A stretch of DNA of 64,000 nucleotides from Erythrobacteraceae bacterium CCH12-C2 (GCA_001556995.1 LSKF01000102.1:62001-126000), one strand, 5' to 3'; positions 20,400 through 36,530 are shown, numbered from the stretch's first letter. Notes: generated from the sequence alone by a model not told the origin. Numbers and translations are program-made.

Positions 20400-21146
20400 T
20401 CAGCCGTGCCGCTCGCGCTCCAGCGTGCTGAGGATGCCGCGCAAGGTGCGCACCTCTAGGTGGTTCCAGCCCGGCTTGGTCAGCAATCCGCGCAAGGTGC
20501 GGCGGGTCGCTTCGGCGCGGGATTCGGGGAAGAAGTAATCGCGCGGCTCCAGCAGCTTCTCGAAATGGGCAATCAGGCCTTCGAGCTCCTCTTGCGGGGC
20601 GGGGGGCAGGGTCTCCTCGACGGTCGGTTGCACCAGCACATCAGCAGCACCCGCCATCTCGCGTCCGATCCGCGACCATTCGTAGGCGACCAGAATCACC
20701 GCCTGCGCCAGATTGAGCGAGCCAAACTCCGGGTTGATCGGCACGGTCAGGATCGTGCGGGCCAGCGCGACATCCTCCGTCTCCAACCCCGAACGCTCAG
20801 GCCCGAACAGGATCGCGTGACGCCCGGCCAGCGTGTGGACCTGTCGCCCGGCTTCGTCGGGGCCGATCACCGGCTTGGTCACGCCGCGCTTCCTGACGGT
20901 GGTGGCGTGGACATGGGCGCAATCGGCGACCGCTTCGGCGGTGGTAGCATAGACCTTCGCCTGTTCGAGGACGATGTCAGCCCCCGCCGCCGCGGGCCCG
21001 GCCGAAGGGTTGGGCCAGCCGTCGCGCGGGCTAACCAGCCGCATCTCGGTCAGCCCGAAATTGAGCATCGCACGCGCGGCCTTGCCGATGTTCTCGCCCA
21101 GCTGCGGGCGCACCAGCACGATCACCGGCTTGTTGAGATCGGACAT
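20400..21146 (-). CDS. trmJ: tRNA (cytidine/uridine-2'-O-)-methyltransferase, TrmJ type
   Basis: 248 residues of the SpoU/SPOUT class. N-terminal VRPQLGENIGKAARAMLNFG, then the knot motifs LFGPERSGLETEDVALA and INPEFGSLNLAQAVILVAYE for SAM binding, and a C-terminal helical tail. Methylates the 2'-O of residue 32 of tRNA in characterised relatives; LasT-like proteins of unknown target are an alternative. It lies 9 bp downstream of nrdR. Confidence 0.88.
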   Translation of the reverse strand: MSDLNKPVIVLVRPQLGENIGKAARAMLNFGLTEMRLVSPRDGWPNPSAGPAAAGADIVLEQAKVYATTAEAVADCAHVHATTVRKRGVTKPVIGPDEAGRQVHTLAGRHAILFGPERSGLETEDVALARTILTVPINPEFGSLNLAQAVILVAYEWSRIGREMAGAADVLVQPTVEETLPPAPQEELEGLIAHFEKLLEPRDYFFPESRAEATRRTLRGLLTKPGWNHLEVRTLRGILSTLERERHG

Positions 21147-21155
21147 GGTTTCTGA

Positions 21156-21617
21156 CTATTCTTTCGCAGCTTGTTGCACGGTGCTGGCAAATTCTTCGAA
21201 GTCGCGCGCTTCGGAGAAATCGCGGTACACGCTGGCGAAGCGGATATAGGCGACGCTATCGATCTGGCGCAGGCCCTCCATCACCAGCTCGCCGATATGC
21301 GAAGAGGGCACCTCGGCCTCGCCCGAGGTTTCGACCTGGCGCTGTATCCCGCTGATCAGCTGATCGAGCCGCTCCTGATCGATCCCGCGCTTGCGCGAGG
21401 CGAGCGCGATGGATTGTTCGAGCTTGGCGCGGTCAAAGGGTTCGCGCCGGTCCCCCGACTTGACCACAACCACCTCGCGCAGTTGCACGCGCTCAAAGGT
21501 CGTAAACCGTGCCCCGCACGACGAGCACTGCCGACGCCGCCGGATCGAGGCATTGTCCTCGGTCGGGCGGCTGTCCTTTACCTGGGTATCGTCATGAGCA
21601 CAGAAAGGGCAGCGCAT
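21156..21617 (-). CDS. nrdR: Transcriptional repressor NrdR
   Basis: 153 residues. A zinc ribbon ([15 protein letters not shown] ... [12 protein letters not shown]) is followed by the ATP-cone domain ([20 protein letters not shown]). NrdR senses ATP/dATP and represses ribonucleotide reductase genes by binding NrdR boxes. The context trmJ-nrdR-glyA on one strand is common in sphingomonads. Confidence 0.96.
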   Translation of the reverse strand: MRCPFCAHDDTQVKDSRPTEDNASIRRRRQCSSCGARFTTFERVQLREVVVVKSGDRREPFDRAKLEQSIALASRKRGIDQERLDQLISGIQRQVETSGEAEVPSSHIGELVMEGLRQIDSVAYIRFASVYRDFSEARDFEEFASTVQQAAKE

Positions 21618-21625
21618 TCAGGTGT

Positions 21626-21847
21626 TTATTTCTTGATGCGCTGATAAAGCATGAAGCCCGCACCGGCCAGCAGGCCAAGCGGCCACGAGATCACGGGCAA
21701 GATCGCCCCGGCCACCGCGCCAATCGCAGCCCCGGTCAGCACGGGTGCGGTGGAGGGGTGGTTGATCCCCTCCTTGGCCATGCCGACCACTTCGGTCTTC
21801 ACGTCTTCGACCCAATCGGGGGTCTGGCGCGGGTCCTGATCATTCAT
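21626..21847 (-). CDS. Small membrane protein of unknown function
   Basis: 73 residues: a polar N-terminus (MNDQDPRQTPDWVEDVKTEV) and one long hydrophobic, glycine-rich hairpin (GAAIGAVAGAILPVISWPLG LLAGAGF), ending in a basic tail RIKK. It lies 10 bp after glyA and 8 bp before nrdR, so it is part of that transcript. No family recognised. Confidence 0.7.
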   Translation of the reverse strand: MNDQDPRQTPDWVEDVKTEVVGMAKEGINHPSTAPVLTGAAIGAVAGAILPVISWPLGLLAGAGFMLYQRIKK

Positions 21848-21857
21848 GGGGTGATCC

Positions 21858-23180
21858 TCACATGCCCGGATAAACAGGGAAGGCGGCGCACAGGGCGCTC
21901 ACCCGCTGGCGCACGCTCTCTTCGATCTGCGCATCGCCTTCAGGGCCGTTTTTCGAAAGGCCCTCGACTACTTCGGCGATGAGCTTGCCGACGGTGCGGA
22001 ACTCCTCGGGGCCAAAACCGCGGGTGGTGCCGGCCGGCGTGCCCAGACGGATGCCGCTGGTGACGAAGGGCGAGCGGGTGTCAAAGGGAATGCCGTTCTT
22101 GTTGCAGGTGAGCCAGGCGCGATCGAGACCCTTCTCGGCGTCCTTGCCGGTCACGTCCTTCGCGGTCAGGTCAACCAGCATCGAGTGGTTGTCGGTCCCG
22201 CCGCTGACGATGCGAAGGCCATGCTCTTCAAGGCTTGCCGCCAAAGCGCGGGCGTTTTCGACGATGCGGTGGGCGTAGGTGCTGAACGACGGATCGAGCG
22301 CTTCCTTGAACGCCACCGCCTTGGCCGCGACGATGTGCATCAGCGGACCGCCCTGCAGGCCGGGGAACACCGCCATGTTGAGCGGCTTGGTGTACTTCTC
22401 ATCATTCCACAAGATGATGCCCGAGCGCGGACCGCGCAGGCTCTTGTGCGTGGTCGAGGTGACGATGTCGCAATGCGGGAAGGGCGAGGGATGCGCGCCG
22501 CCCGCAACGAGGCCGGAAATGTGGCTCATATCGCACAGCAACACCGCGCCTACTTCGTCGGCGATGGCGCGGAAGGCGGGGAAGTCCCAAAGCCTCGAAT
22601 AGGCGGTGCCGCCGCAGATGATGATCTTGGGCTTGTGTTCGCGCGCCTTGGCGGCGACCTCGTCCATGTCGATGGTCTCAGTCTTGCGGCTCACGCCGTA
22701 GGACACCACGTTGAACCACTTGCCGCTCATGTTCACTGGCGAGCCGTGGGTGAGGTGGCCGCCCGAATTGAGGTCGAGCCCCATGAAGGTGTCGCCCGGA
22801 TTGAGCAGGGCGAGGAACACGGCCTGATTCATCTGCGAGCCGCTGTTGGGCTGCACATTTGCGAAGTTGCACCCGAACAGCTGCTTGGCGCGCTCGATCG
22901 CAAGGGTTTCGACCACGTCGGCGTAGTCGCAGCCGCCGTAATAACGCTTGCCCGGATAGCCTTCCGCGTACTTGTTGGTGAACACGGAGCCGGCCGCTTC
23001 CAGCACCGCGCGGCTTGCGATATTTTCCGAGGCGATCAACTCGATCTTGTCGCGCTGGCGGGCGAGTTCCTTCGCCACTGCGGCGGCAATTTCGGGGTCG
23101 GCGTGCGCCAAATCATCATGCCAGAACCCGTGCATCGGGTCCTGGGTGCGGGCGGCGAAATCAATCGGGGCGGTGCTCAT
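21858..23180 (-). CDS. glyA: Serine hydroxymethyltransferase
   Basis: 440 residues, PLP enzyme that converts serine to glycine with tetrahydrofolate, the main one-carbon source. Key blocks are [35 protein letters not shown], the PLP-lysine motif [12 protein letters not shown], and [12 protein letters not shown]. The start overlaps the rpiB stop by 4 bp (ATGA), so translation is coupled. Confidence 0.97.
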   Translation of the reverse strand: MSTAPIDFAARTQDPMHGFWHDDLAHADPEIAAAVAKELARQRDKIELIASENIASRAVLEAAGSVFTNKYAEGYPGKRYYGGCDYADVVETLAIERAKQLFGCNFANVQPNSGSQMNQAVFLALLNPGDTFMGLDLNSGGHLTHGSPVNMSGKWFNVVSYGVSRKTETIDMDEVAAKAREHKPKIIICGGTAYSRLWDFPAFRAIADEVGAVLLCDMSHISGLVAGGAHPSPFPHCDIVTSTTHKSLRGPRSGIILWNDEKYTKPLNMAVFPGLQGGPLMHIVAAKAVAFKEALDPSFSTYAHRIVENARALAASLEEHGLRIVSGGTDNHSMLVDLTAKDVTGKDAEKGLDRAWLTCNKNGIPFDTRSPFVTSGIRLGTPAGTTRGFGPEEFRTVGKLIAEVVEGLSKNGPEGDAQIEESVRQRVSALCAAFPVYPGM

Positions 23181-23656
23181 TGGTGGGTCTCGATATGATC
23201 GGGCTGGAACGGGGGCTTGCCGAGCTTGCCGACGCGGCGCTGGTGACGCCCGGCCGGATCGCCGGCATCGGCGAATTCGGTATCAAGAAAGGTGGCAATA
23301 CAGGATTTGGCCATCTCGATCCCTACGAGACGCGCGCCCATTGCGATGCAATTGGCGTCATTATGTTCCCGCGCAAGGGCGGCGGAGAGCGGCTCAGAGA
23401 CGAGCGCGCAGCGAACCTGCGGGTGGCGGTTGACGCTGATCGAAATGCCGATCCCGCTGCCGCACAGCGCGACGCCGAATTCGACCGAGCCTTCGGCGAT
23501 GATCTCGGCCAGACGGTAGCCATAATCGGGGTAATCGACGCTAACCCCCGGCTCCGGGCCGAGATCAGCGACCTCATGGCCTTCTTCGATAAGCCATTCG
23601 GCAAGTTCCGCCTTCAGGGCGGTGGCGGCATGGTCGGAGGCGATGGCAATGCGCAT
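23177..23656 (-). CDS. rpiB: Ribose-5-phosphate isomerase B
   Basis: 159 residues, RpiB/LacAB family. Starts [15 protein letters not shown]; active-site loop [13 protein letters not shown] with the catalytic cysteine, then [20 protein letters not shown]. Interconverts ribose-5-phosphate and ribulose-5-phosphate. The frame is open upstream to 23737, but the family starts at this Met. Coupled to glyA by a 4-bp overlap. Confidence 0.94.
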   Translation of the reverse strand: MRIAIASDHAATALKAELAEWLIEEGHEVADLGPEPGVSVDYPDYGYRLAEIIAEGSVEFGVALCGSGIGISISVNRHPQVRCALVSEPLSAALAREHNDANCIAMGARLVGIEMAKSCIATFLDTEFADAGDPAGRHQRRVGKLGKPPFQPDHIETHQ

Positions 23657-23814
23657 GGTGGTGCCATAGGCGTTTGCGCAGGGATTCTCCACCCCTTGGG
23701 CGGGGCTTTTCGTCCGCCAGTATGACCGGACGTTCAAAGCCCTTGCGACAGGAAAAGTGAGTGACCTAAGTGCTGTGGCTACGCCAAGACACGTAAGCCC
23801 GCTGGTCGGGGGGG

Positions 23815-24228
23815 TCAGAACAGCAAGGCGGTGGGACGCAGCATCGGCTGACGCGCGTTGGCGCGGATGATCGACATTACCACCCGCACCGCGAAAAAGA
23901 CTGTGACCGCTCCCGCCCCGATAATCCCCAGCAGGAAAATGAGGCCGGAAATGCCACTATGGTTGGAGGTCAAATTGATCAAGCCGAGCCCGATGAGCCC
24001 GAACACCGCTGCAATGCCGCATGCGATCCAGAAGGTCCGCACCAGATATTGGTAATGCGAGGCCTCCCATTCCTCAGCCGGATCGCGGCGGAAGATATAG
24101 GCCAGCACCAGCCCAACGATCGCCATGACCGGCATGAGGAAGCTGGCGAGCAGCACCACCCCGACAATCAGCGGGCGGTTGCCGAGCGGATCGTTCATCC
24201 CTGTTGCTGGGCCTTGATCTTCGCTCAT
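23815..24228 (-). CDS. DUF4870-like membrane protein
   Basis: 137 residues with three or four transmembrane helices. The pattern PLIVGVVLLASFLMPVMAIV, AYIFRRD, EEWEASHYQYLVRTFWIAC is typical of DUF4870-type proteins. No function is established. It is the next minus-strand gene after rpoD, with a 24-bp gap; the roughly 160 bp that follow toward rpiB hold nothing I recognise. Confidence 0.75.
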   Translation of the reverse strand: MSEDQGPATGMNDPLGNRPLIVGVVLLASFLMPVMAIVGLVLAYIFRRDPAEEWEASHYQYLVRTFWIACGIAAVFGLIGLGLINLTSNHSGISGLIFLLGIIGAGAVTVFFAVRVVMSIIRANARQPMLRPTALLF

Positions 24229-24252
24229 ACGCGCCTCCGTTGAGAGGTTACC

Positions 24253-26280
<2,028 letters not shown>

Positions 26281-26362
26281 ATGTACTCGTCATTTCCGTT
26301 GCCGGGGGGCCTGCATCGCGCTGAGCGAGCTGTGCCCCCTTGTTAATCCCATGTGTGCCCGT

Positions 26363-28222
26363 TCAGGCGGCATCGTCACCTGTGGCAAGCGGCGCAGACT
26401 TTCTGCGTCCGAAGGCTTTGAGGCGATCTTCAACTGCGATGAGCTGTGCGCGCAGCCGCGTTTGTTCGACAAACGACCCCTCAGGATCGCTGTCGAAACG
26501 GGCAATGGTGGCCGCAAGCGCAGCCTCCAGCGCTGGTCTTTCGACCAGCAGCGACACAGCTTCAGCCAATTCCTCGCACGCAGCGCCGGGATCATGGCCT
26601 TCATCAAGGAAGGCGTAGCGAATATCTGCCGGCGGGGCAGGTAGGCCTAGAGCGCTGCATATGGCGAGCGCGCCGTGCGAATCAAGCGTTTCTGCAAGTT
26701 CGAACAGCGATTCGATCACAGGTGCGGCTTCGCGGTCGATCCGGGCGAGGGCAGAGAGCGCCTCGGCATGGCGGTCGATCTGGTGCGGAAAGCGGGTCAG
26801 CCCGGCGATCACAGCGCTGAGCAGGCCCTGCCGCTGGCCGCCTGACATGATGCCCGCAAGGCGCGCGCGGGCCTCGTCCGACAGGCTTTGCGTCTGCACG
26901 GGACCGCCGCGCCAGGTGCTGCGCGGGCCCGGTTGGAACGCGGGGCGGGGCGAGCGCGGGGGATAGGCGAAGGCGGAGAAGCGGTCGGAAAGCTCGCGGC
27001 GATAGAGGCTCTTGATATCGGGGTCGGCGATGGTCTCGGCATGCGCCATCAGCCGCGCCTTCAGCCCTGCTTTGGCCTCAGGCGTCGTGAGAGGCTGGGC
27101 GTCGCGCTCGAATTGCCACAAGGTTTCAATCAGGCTGGCAGGCTCGGCCAGCAGCCGCTCCATCGCGACCTTGCCCTGTGCTTTGATCAGATCATCGGGA
27201 TCAAGCCCAGCAGGCAGCCGCACGATCCCGAGCGAGCGCATCGGCGCGAGCAAAGGCAGCGCCCGCGCGATTCCCCGCATCGCCGCGCGCTGGCCTGCCG
27301 CATCGCCATCGAAGCACAACACCGGCGCGTCGGTCATGCGCCAGAGCAGTTCCAGCTGCATTTCAGTGAGCGCCGTGCCAAGCGGGGCGACCACGTCCGC
27401 GATGCCTGCATTGGCGAGGGCGATCACGTCCATATAGCCCTCAACCACCACAACGCGCCCCGATTGGCGCGCGGCAGGCGCGGCGCGGTGGAGGTTGTAG
27501 AGGGTGCGGCCCTTGTCGAACAATGGCGTGTCGGGCGAATTGAGATACTTCGCCACCCCCTCGCGCTTCTCAAGAATGCGCCCGCCAAAGGCGATCACCC
27601 GCCCGCGCGCGTCCTGGATGGGCAGCATGACCCGGCCTCGGAACCGGTCATAATGCTCGCCCGCTTCGTTGGTGGCGCGCATCCCGGCTTCGCTCAGCAT
27701 GTCCTCAGAGAACTGCCCAAGCGCACGGGGGAGGGCCTGGCGGTCATCGGGCGCCCAGCCGAAGCCGAATTCGGCCATCACCTGCGGCGCAAATCCGCGC
27801 CGTTGGAGATAGTCGCGCGCCGCCTTGCCCTCCGGCGTGGCGAGGCTCTCGACGAAGAACCGCTGCGCTGCCTCGGTGACGTCGATCAGGCTGGCGCGCG
27901 CCTCGGCCTTTTGCGCGGCGACGGGATCGGGGGCGGGGACTTCCATCCCGGCCATCGCGGCAAGCTCCTTGATCGCGTCGATGAATGGGAGGCCCTGCTG
28001 GTCGACCATCCAGCTGATCGCGTCGCCATGCGCCCCGCAGCCAAAGCAGTGGTAGAACTGCTTCTGATCATTGACGTAGAAGCTCGGCGTCTTTTCGTCG
28101 TGGAACGGGCAGCACCCCTTCCACTCGCGCCCCGCCCGCGTCAGCTTGACCGAACGCTGGACAAGCGACGACAGCGTGATCCGCGCACGCAGCTCGTCCT
28201 TCCATTGCGGGGTGATCGCCAT
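26363..28222 (-). CDS. dnaG: DNA primase
   Basis: 619 residues. N-terminal zinc finger CCPFHDEKTPSF ... FHCFGCGAHGD-like (here YHCFGCGAHGDAI), the RNA-polymerase core, TOPRIM motifs VVVEGYMDVIALANAG and CFDGDAAGQRAAMRGIARAL, and a poorly conserved C-terminal helicase-binding domain. Makes RNA primers for replication. It lies 82 bp upstream of rpoD on the same strand. Confidence 0.96.
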   Translation of the reverse strand: MAITPQWKDELRARITLSSLVQRSVKLTRAGREWKGCCPFHDEKTPSFYVNDQKQFYHCFGCGAHGDAISWMVDQQGLPFIDAIKELAAMAGMEVPAPDPVAAQKAEARASLIDVTEAAQRFFVESLATPEGKAARDYLQRRGFAPQVMAEFGFGWAPDDRQALPRALGQFSEDMLSEAGMRATNEAGEHYDRFRGRVMLPIQDARGRVIAFGGRILEKREGVAKYLNSPDTPLFDKGRTLYNLHRAAPAARQSGRVVVVEGYMDVIALANAGIADVVAPLGTALTEMQLELLWRMTDAPVLCFDGDAAGQRAAMRGIARALPLLAPMRSLGIVRLPAGLDPDDLIKAQGKVAMERLLAEPASLIETLWQFERDAQPLTTPEAKAGLKARLMAHAETIADPDIKSLYRRELSDRFSAFAYPPRSPRPAFQPGPRSTWRGGPVQTQSLSDEARARLAGIMSGGQRQGLLSAVIAGLTRFPHQIDRHAEALSALARIDREAAPVIESLFELAETLDSHGALAICSALGLPAPPADIRYAFLDEGHDPGAACEELAEAVSLLVERPALEAALAATIARFDSDPEGSFVEQTRLRAQLIAVEDRLKAFGRRKSAPLATGDDAA

Positions 28223-28298
28223 GGGGGATTAGTGCGCTCCATCTTCGTTCGTGTCGAGGCGCTGGCGACAAGGGGCTGTGCACCCCGTGTGGAAACCT

Positions 28299-28386
28299 CG
28301 TCGCCCCGTGCCTGACACGGGGTTCGGCTTCCTTCATCGGGCGTTGCCCAAAAATAGCCAAGCCCCGGATCAAGTCCGGGGCGACG
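28299..28386. repeat. Compound palindromic repeat downstream of yqeY
   Basis: Outer arms CGTCGCCCCG (28299-28308) and CGGGGCGACG (28377-28386) enclose two inner palindromes, CCCCGTG-CCTGA-CACGGGG and CCCCGGA-TCAAG-TCCGGGG. It fills most of the gap between yqeY and dnaG. Such CCCCGGA..TCCGGGG units are dispersed in many alphaproteobacterial genomes (recollection, not searched). It could also act as an mRNA stabiliser or terminator for the minus-strand genes. Confidence 0.7.
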
Positions 28387-28390
28387 GGGG

Positions 28391-28843
28391 TCAGGACAGC
28401 GCCGCCTTCACCAGCCCGCTGGCGAGCTTCCCATCAAGCACCGCGCCATGGCGCGACTTCAGTTCGGCCATCACCGCGCCCATGTCCTTGATGCTGGCAG
28501 CGCCGGTCTCCGCCTTGATGGCTTCGATAGCGACCTTCGTCGCGGCCTCATCCATCATCTGCGGCAGGAACTCCTCGATCACGGCAAGCTCAGCGCGTTC
28601 CACCGCCGCCAGTTCCTCGCGCCCGCCGCTCACGTACATCTCAATCGATTCGCGCCGCTGCTTGGCCATTTTCTGGAGCACGCTGACCACCAGCTCGTCA
28701 TCGGGAATCGCCTTGCCGCTGGTGCGCTCCTCGATATCGCGGTCCTTGATCTTGGCGCTGATCTGGCGGAGCGCGGCGGTGCGGTCTTTCTCGCCCGCCT
28801 TCATGGCAGCGATGGTGGCGGCTTTGATGTCGTCACGGATCAT
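28391..28843 (-). CDS. GatB/YqeY domain protein
   Basis: 150 residues, all-helical YqeY family, related to the C-terminal tail domain of GatB that helps tRNA-dependent amidotransfer. Starts MIRDDIKAATIAAMKAGEKD; blocks ALRQISAKIKDRDIEER and SIEMYVSGGREELAAVERAE; ends in the MGAVMAELKSRHGAVLDG motif. The free-standing protein has no proven role. The start at 28843 fits the family better than ATG 28864. It is divergent from carA. Confidence 0.92.
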   Translation of the reverse strand: MIRDDIKAATIAAMKAGEKDRTAALRQISAKIKDRDIEERTSGKAIPDDELVVSVLQKMAKQRRESIEMYVSGGREELAAVERAELAVIEEFLPQMMDEAATKVAIEAIKAETGAASIKDMGAVMAELKSRHGAVLDGKLASGLVKAALS

Positions 28844-28983
28844 GTCGGGTTTCCTGTGGATCACTGTTTGCGGCGCGCACCTAACGCAAATTCAGCGCCT
28901 CGCCTAGGTTGACGCGGGGGGGCGAGGGGCCTAGCGGACAAAACTTAGCACCCACCGCTGGAACCCTTGTAACGGAGCGCCCC

Positions 28984-30281
<1,298 letters not shown>

Positions 30282-30285
<4 letters not shown>

Positions 30286-31040
30286 GCGCGCAAGAACATT
30301 TGGAGGCTGTCTTCGTGCTTAGCCTTGGGCAGGCTGATTTTGATTACCAGTTTTCAGGTGATTGGACCTATAGCGACGAGCTGAACAGGAAGCTCGATGC
30401 TTACTTCAATCAGGTCATGAGTTCATATGGCATTTCAGTCCCAGAAACATCTGTGGAACGAATAAATGCTGTCGGTTTGGCTCGCAATTCTTCGTGCTTC
30501 ACATCCAGGGGCAACGACTACACCGGACAGTGGTACATATACAATCCTACAGGAAGAAATACGTTTGTAGGTTTATATATTCAAAAGAATGAAATTGCAA
30601 AACTTCTTAATGAATTAAATAACGCTGCTCGATTAAAAGCAATGTCTCGGGTGGCCGAAGAACTCGGTTGGCTAAAAATTGATGACGAAACTTCGGATAT
30701 AAATTTATTGTCATCCGATGGTTACGCGCCAGGTTCGGATAGGATCGTAACCTTTGACCACAACGATCCACAAACAAAGTCGGTTTTATCACTTGCTGAA
30801 CAAGCTGACGAAATAATTCGGGGGTCAAATTCACTTGATGAAGAACAACGCGGTTGGATTCGAGAACACATCCGTGCCGGCATTGATTTTATAAAGAACC
30901 ATAAGAAAATGCTCGCTGGAGCGGCTTCGGCTCTGCTTTTGAAACCGTTGTTGGCGGCATACGAGGCTGTTGCTGAAGAGCCCGCGAAAGCTGCCATTCT
31001 TGCAGCGATCGAAGCTGTCAAATCAATGTTCGGAATCTAA
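30282..31040 (+). CDS. AT-rich orphan protein between carA and carB
   Basis: 252 residues of unknown function, strikingly poorer in GC (one 60-bp line is about 28%) than its neighbours and rich in AAT, AAA, TTA and ATA codons, which suggests transfer. No signal peptide. The middle holds [15 protein letters not shown] followed by a helical stretch and a C-terminal amphipathic/hydrophobic part ([20 protein letters not shown]). From memory this SDRxVxxDHN + helix layout recurs in accessory hypothetical proteins. The ATG overlaps the carA stop by 4 bp. A GTG at 30315, 8 bp after a GGAGG, is a credible alternative start. Confidence 0.6.
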
Positions 31041-31076
31041 ATGTTGAGGTGCCCTGATATCCGCTCGACCTCGTTC

Positions 31077-31113
31077 GCCCCCCTTCCTCTTGGAAAGGGT
31101 ATGAGGATGGGGT
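31077..31113. repeat. Short inverted repeat, possibly a degraded dispersed element
   Basis: A C-rich run and CCTTCCTC are followed by TTGGAAAGGGTATGAGGATGGGG, an imperfect hairpin in the 79 bp between the AT-rich gene and the next one. It resembles the CCCCTCCC...GGGAGGGG-type element seen inside mutL. It marks the right border of the AT-rich insert. Confidence 0.35.
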
Positions 31114-31119
31114 TCGGCG

Positions 31120-31751
31120 GTGAATAGTAAGTGCCACCTTTGTCAGCCCGTGGCGGCGCTACTCGCTGCCGCCCTCGCAACCATTTCAACCACTTCTCTC
31201 GCCCAGAACCCCGCGATGACCCCGCGCCCGCTCGCCGAATGGCCCGGTGCTGAAATCGCAGACGGCGTCGCCTTTCAAGGCGATGGCTCCGTCACGCTCG
31301 AAGCCTCGGCGGACACCGGCCTCCCCGTTATCACCTTCTGGCGGCCCGTGCTGCATGACGAGGGCAGCCGCTATCCCATCGCGGGCCGCATGGATTGCCG
31401 GGTTGCCGCCACCCAAGGCCCGTTTGACGCTGCCGCCTTCGATCCGGTCGCGCGCCACAAGGCCGTGGCCGATCAGCGCCGCGATCAGGGCTATCTTGAT
31501 GATGAGCAGGTCGTCTCCACCAACGACACCGCCCAGCAGCTCGACGTGATCGGCCGCCGCGATGGCCCGCGCTCCTATTACGTGCTCAGCTACATCATGG
31601 CCCGCGATGGTGAGCGGCTGATCGACATTCGCCGCAATTGCACCTTCCTCTTCGGCCGGGGCGCGTCCAAGCCTGACGTGCTCGCCCTTGTGAACCGCTA
31701 CACCAAAATCACCTTCGCCTTCTCTGGCGCCTTCTCCGAGCAGGACTCCTG

Positions 31752-31752
<1 letters not shown>
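31120..31752 (+). CDS. Secreted protein of unknown function upstream of carB
   Basis: 210 residues from a GTG start. A signal peptide ([20 protein letters not shown], cleavage near SLA-QN at residue 29) is followed by a mature part with two cysteines, in [12 protein letters not shown] and [10 protein letters not shown]. The stop overlaps the carB start by one base (TGATG). The coupling implies it belongs to the carA-carB transcript, though a role in carbamoyl phosphate synthesis is unlikely for an exported protein. No family recognised. Confidence 0.72.
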
Positions 31753-35078
<3,326 letters not shown>

Positions 35079-35115
35079 CTGAACTTCTTCTCCTGACATC
35101 GGAAAATGCGCTCAC

Positions 35116-35150
35116 CGCCGTTTTTATCTGACGGCGACAGGCTTTTTCTT
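35116..35150 (+). terminator. Weak terminator-like hairpin after carB
   Basis: CGCCGT (35116-35121) pairs with ACGGCG (35131-35136); after a few bases comes CTTTTTCTT. The short stem and the gap before the T-run make it uncertain. It lies between carB and greA. Confidence 0.4.
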
Positions 35151-35187
35151 CCCAGTCAGGATGGGGCAAAAGACAGAAAGAAAGACG

Positions 35188-35664
35188 ATGGCGACGATGG
35201 AAAAGGTGCCGATGCTGGCCGAAGGGTATGAGCGGCTGACGGCCGACCTCAAGGCCCTGCGTGAAGAGCGCCCCAAGATCGTCGAGGCGATCGAGGAAGC
35301 CCGCGCACACGGCGACCTCTCGGAAAACGCCGAATATCACGCCGCGAAGGAGCGTCAGGGCCAGGTCGAAGCCATGATCGGCGAGATCGAGAACATGGTC
35401 AGCCGCGCGCAGATCATCGATCCGACCACGCTGTCGGGCAACAAGATCATCTTTGGCGCGACCGTGACCCTGCTTGACGAGAACGACAAGCCGGTGCGCT
35501 ACCAGATCGTCGGCCAGACCGAGGCTGACGCGAACAAGGGCCGTATCAGCTATTCCTCTCCGCTCGCCCGCGCGCTGATTGGCAAGCAGGTGGGGGACGA
35601 GATCGAGGTGACGGTGCCGTCGGGCGAGAAGTTCTACCTCGTCGACAAGATCGAGTTCATCTGA
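35188..35664 (+). CDS. greA: Transcription elongation factor GreA
   Basis: 158 residues. The N-terminal coiled coil ([40 protein letters not shown]) carries the acidic tip that enters the polymerase secondary channel and stimulates transcript cleavage. The C-terminal FKBP-like domain ends [28 protein letters not shown] at 35188 is the usual start; the frame is open back to 35161. Confidence 0.96.
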   Translation: MATMEKVPMLAEGYERLTADLKALREERPKIVEAIEEARAHGDLSENAEYHAAKERQGQVEAMIGEIENMVSRAQIIDPTTLSGNKIIFGATVTLLDENDKPVRYQIVGQTEADANKGRISYSSPLARALIGKQVGDEIEVTVPSGEKFYLVDKIEFI

Positions 35665-35669
35665 GGCCG

Positions 35670-35957
35670 GTGGCGGTCCCACCCGTCAGACCGGTTGCCG
35701 AACGCAAGGTGGCGGCGCATTTCCGAAATGCGGGTGCGCTCAGCATGGCGGATGCGATCCCCTATACCCCCACGCGACCGAGCCTTGTGCGCGCCTTCGA
35801 GCGACTGAAGGGCGCGGACGTGCTGTTGACCGACGGGCGAGGCAAGTGGTGGCTGGATGAAGCGCGCTGGCAGGGCCGCCGCTCCGACCGTCGCACCAGG
35901 GCGGTGGTCGCGCTGCTGGCCGTGGGTGTGGCGGCAGCGGTTGCCGCGCTGCGCTAG
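35670..35957 (+). CDS. Small protein with C-terminal membrane anchor, unknown
   Basis: 95 residues from a GTG 5 bp after greA. A basic N-terminus, a short soluble part containing LTDGRGKWWLDEARWQGRRS, and one C-terminal hydrophobic helix (RAVVALLAVGVAAAVAALR) suggest a tail-anchored protein. No family recognised. Close spacing suggests cotranscription with greA. Confidence 0.6.
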   Translation: MAVPPVRPVAERKVAAHFRNAGALSMADAIPYTPTRPSLVRAFERLKGADVLLTDGRGKWWLDEARWQGRRSDRRTRAVVALLAVGVAAAVAALR

Positions 35958-35971
35958 GCGCGGCAATGCCC

Positions 35972-36001
35972 GGTCATTGACGGGTCATTGACGGGTCATT
36001 G
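35972..36001. repeat. Tandem 11-bp repeat
   Basis: GGTCATTGACG occurs twice head-to-tail (35972-35982, 35983-35993), followed by a partial third copy GGTCATTG. It lies in the 82-bp gap between the convergent greA-side gene and the GNAT gene, 14 bp from the parS-like site. Confidence 0.75.
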
Positions 36002-36014
36002 CACATTCGCGCTT

Positions 36015-36030
36015 TGTTTCATGTGAAACA
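36015..36030. promoter_or_regulatory. parS-like 16-mer
   Basis: TGTTTCATGTGAAACA differs at one base from TGTTTCACGTGAAACA, the ParB-binding parS sequence common in bacteria including alphaproteobacteria. It is intergenic, 10 bp past the GNAT stop codon. No parA or parB gene is in this window. A chance hairpin acting as a terminator is the alternative, but no T-run follows. Confidence 0.4.
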
Positions 36031-36039
36031 TTGTGTCTG

Positions 36040-36522
36040 TCAGGCGAGGCGCTTTTCCATCGCGTAGTTGTGGATCGCGACCTCACGGCCCTCGAAGGGA
36101 ATGGTGAAGTCGCGGCGGTGGAGCAGGCTGTAACCTGCCCGCTCGAATACCGGCTTGGCGAGTTCGCTTGCCTCGGTGAAGATCTGTGCCACCCCCAACG
36201 CCCGTGCGGCCATTTCGGCCTCCGCCAGCAAGTGTCGGGCGAGGCCCGTGCTGGTGTGATTGGGGTGGCAATAGAGCATGTCGACATGCCCATCCGTCTC
36301 CATCACGGCATAGGCGACGGGGGCATCATCGGCATCGACCGCGACGCGGATCCAATCGCCCTTTGTCGCGCCTTGGATCAGCCGCTCCACCGAGTAGCGC
36401 GCGCTCCACGCCGACACCTGCTCGGGAGAATAGGCCTTCAGCGCGGTCTGCCTGATCGCGGCGAGGGTTAGCGCGGCGATGACAGGCGCATCACTATCCC
36501 GATAGCGCCGTGTGATCACCAT
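36040..36522 (-). CDS. GNAT-family N-acetyltransferase
   Basis: 160 residues. The acetyl-CoA motif A region reads VDMLYCHPNHTSTGLARHLL, followed by AEMAARALGVAQIFTEASE and a C-terminal FERAGYSLLHRRDFTI. It resembles small YafP/ElaA-like acetyltransferases. The substrate is unknown. The DUF4170 gene lies 8 bp upstream on the same strand. Confidence 0.88.
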   Translation of the reverse strand: MVITRRYRDSDAPVIAALTLAAIRQTALKAYSPEQVSAWSARYSVERLIQGATKGDWIRVAVDADDAPVAYAVMETDGHVDMLYCHPNHTSTGLARHLLAEAEMAARALGVAQIFTEASELAKPVFERAGYSLLHRRDFTIPFEGREVAIHNYAMEKRLA

Positions 36523-36530
36523 GGCCCCGA

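Noticed and set aside
26888-28315. 475-residue plus-strand frame opposite dnaG
   Set aside because: Antisense shadow of dnaG caused by high GC and absence of stop codons.
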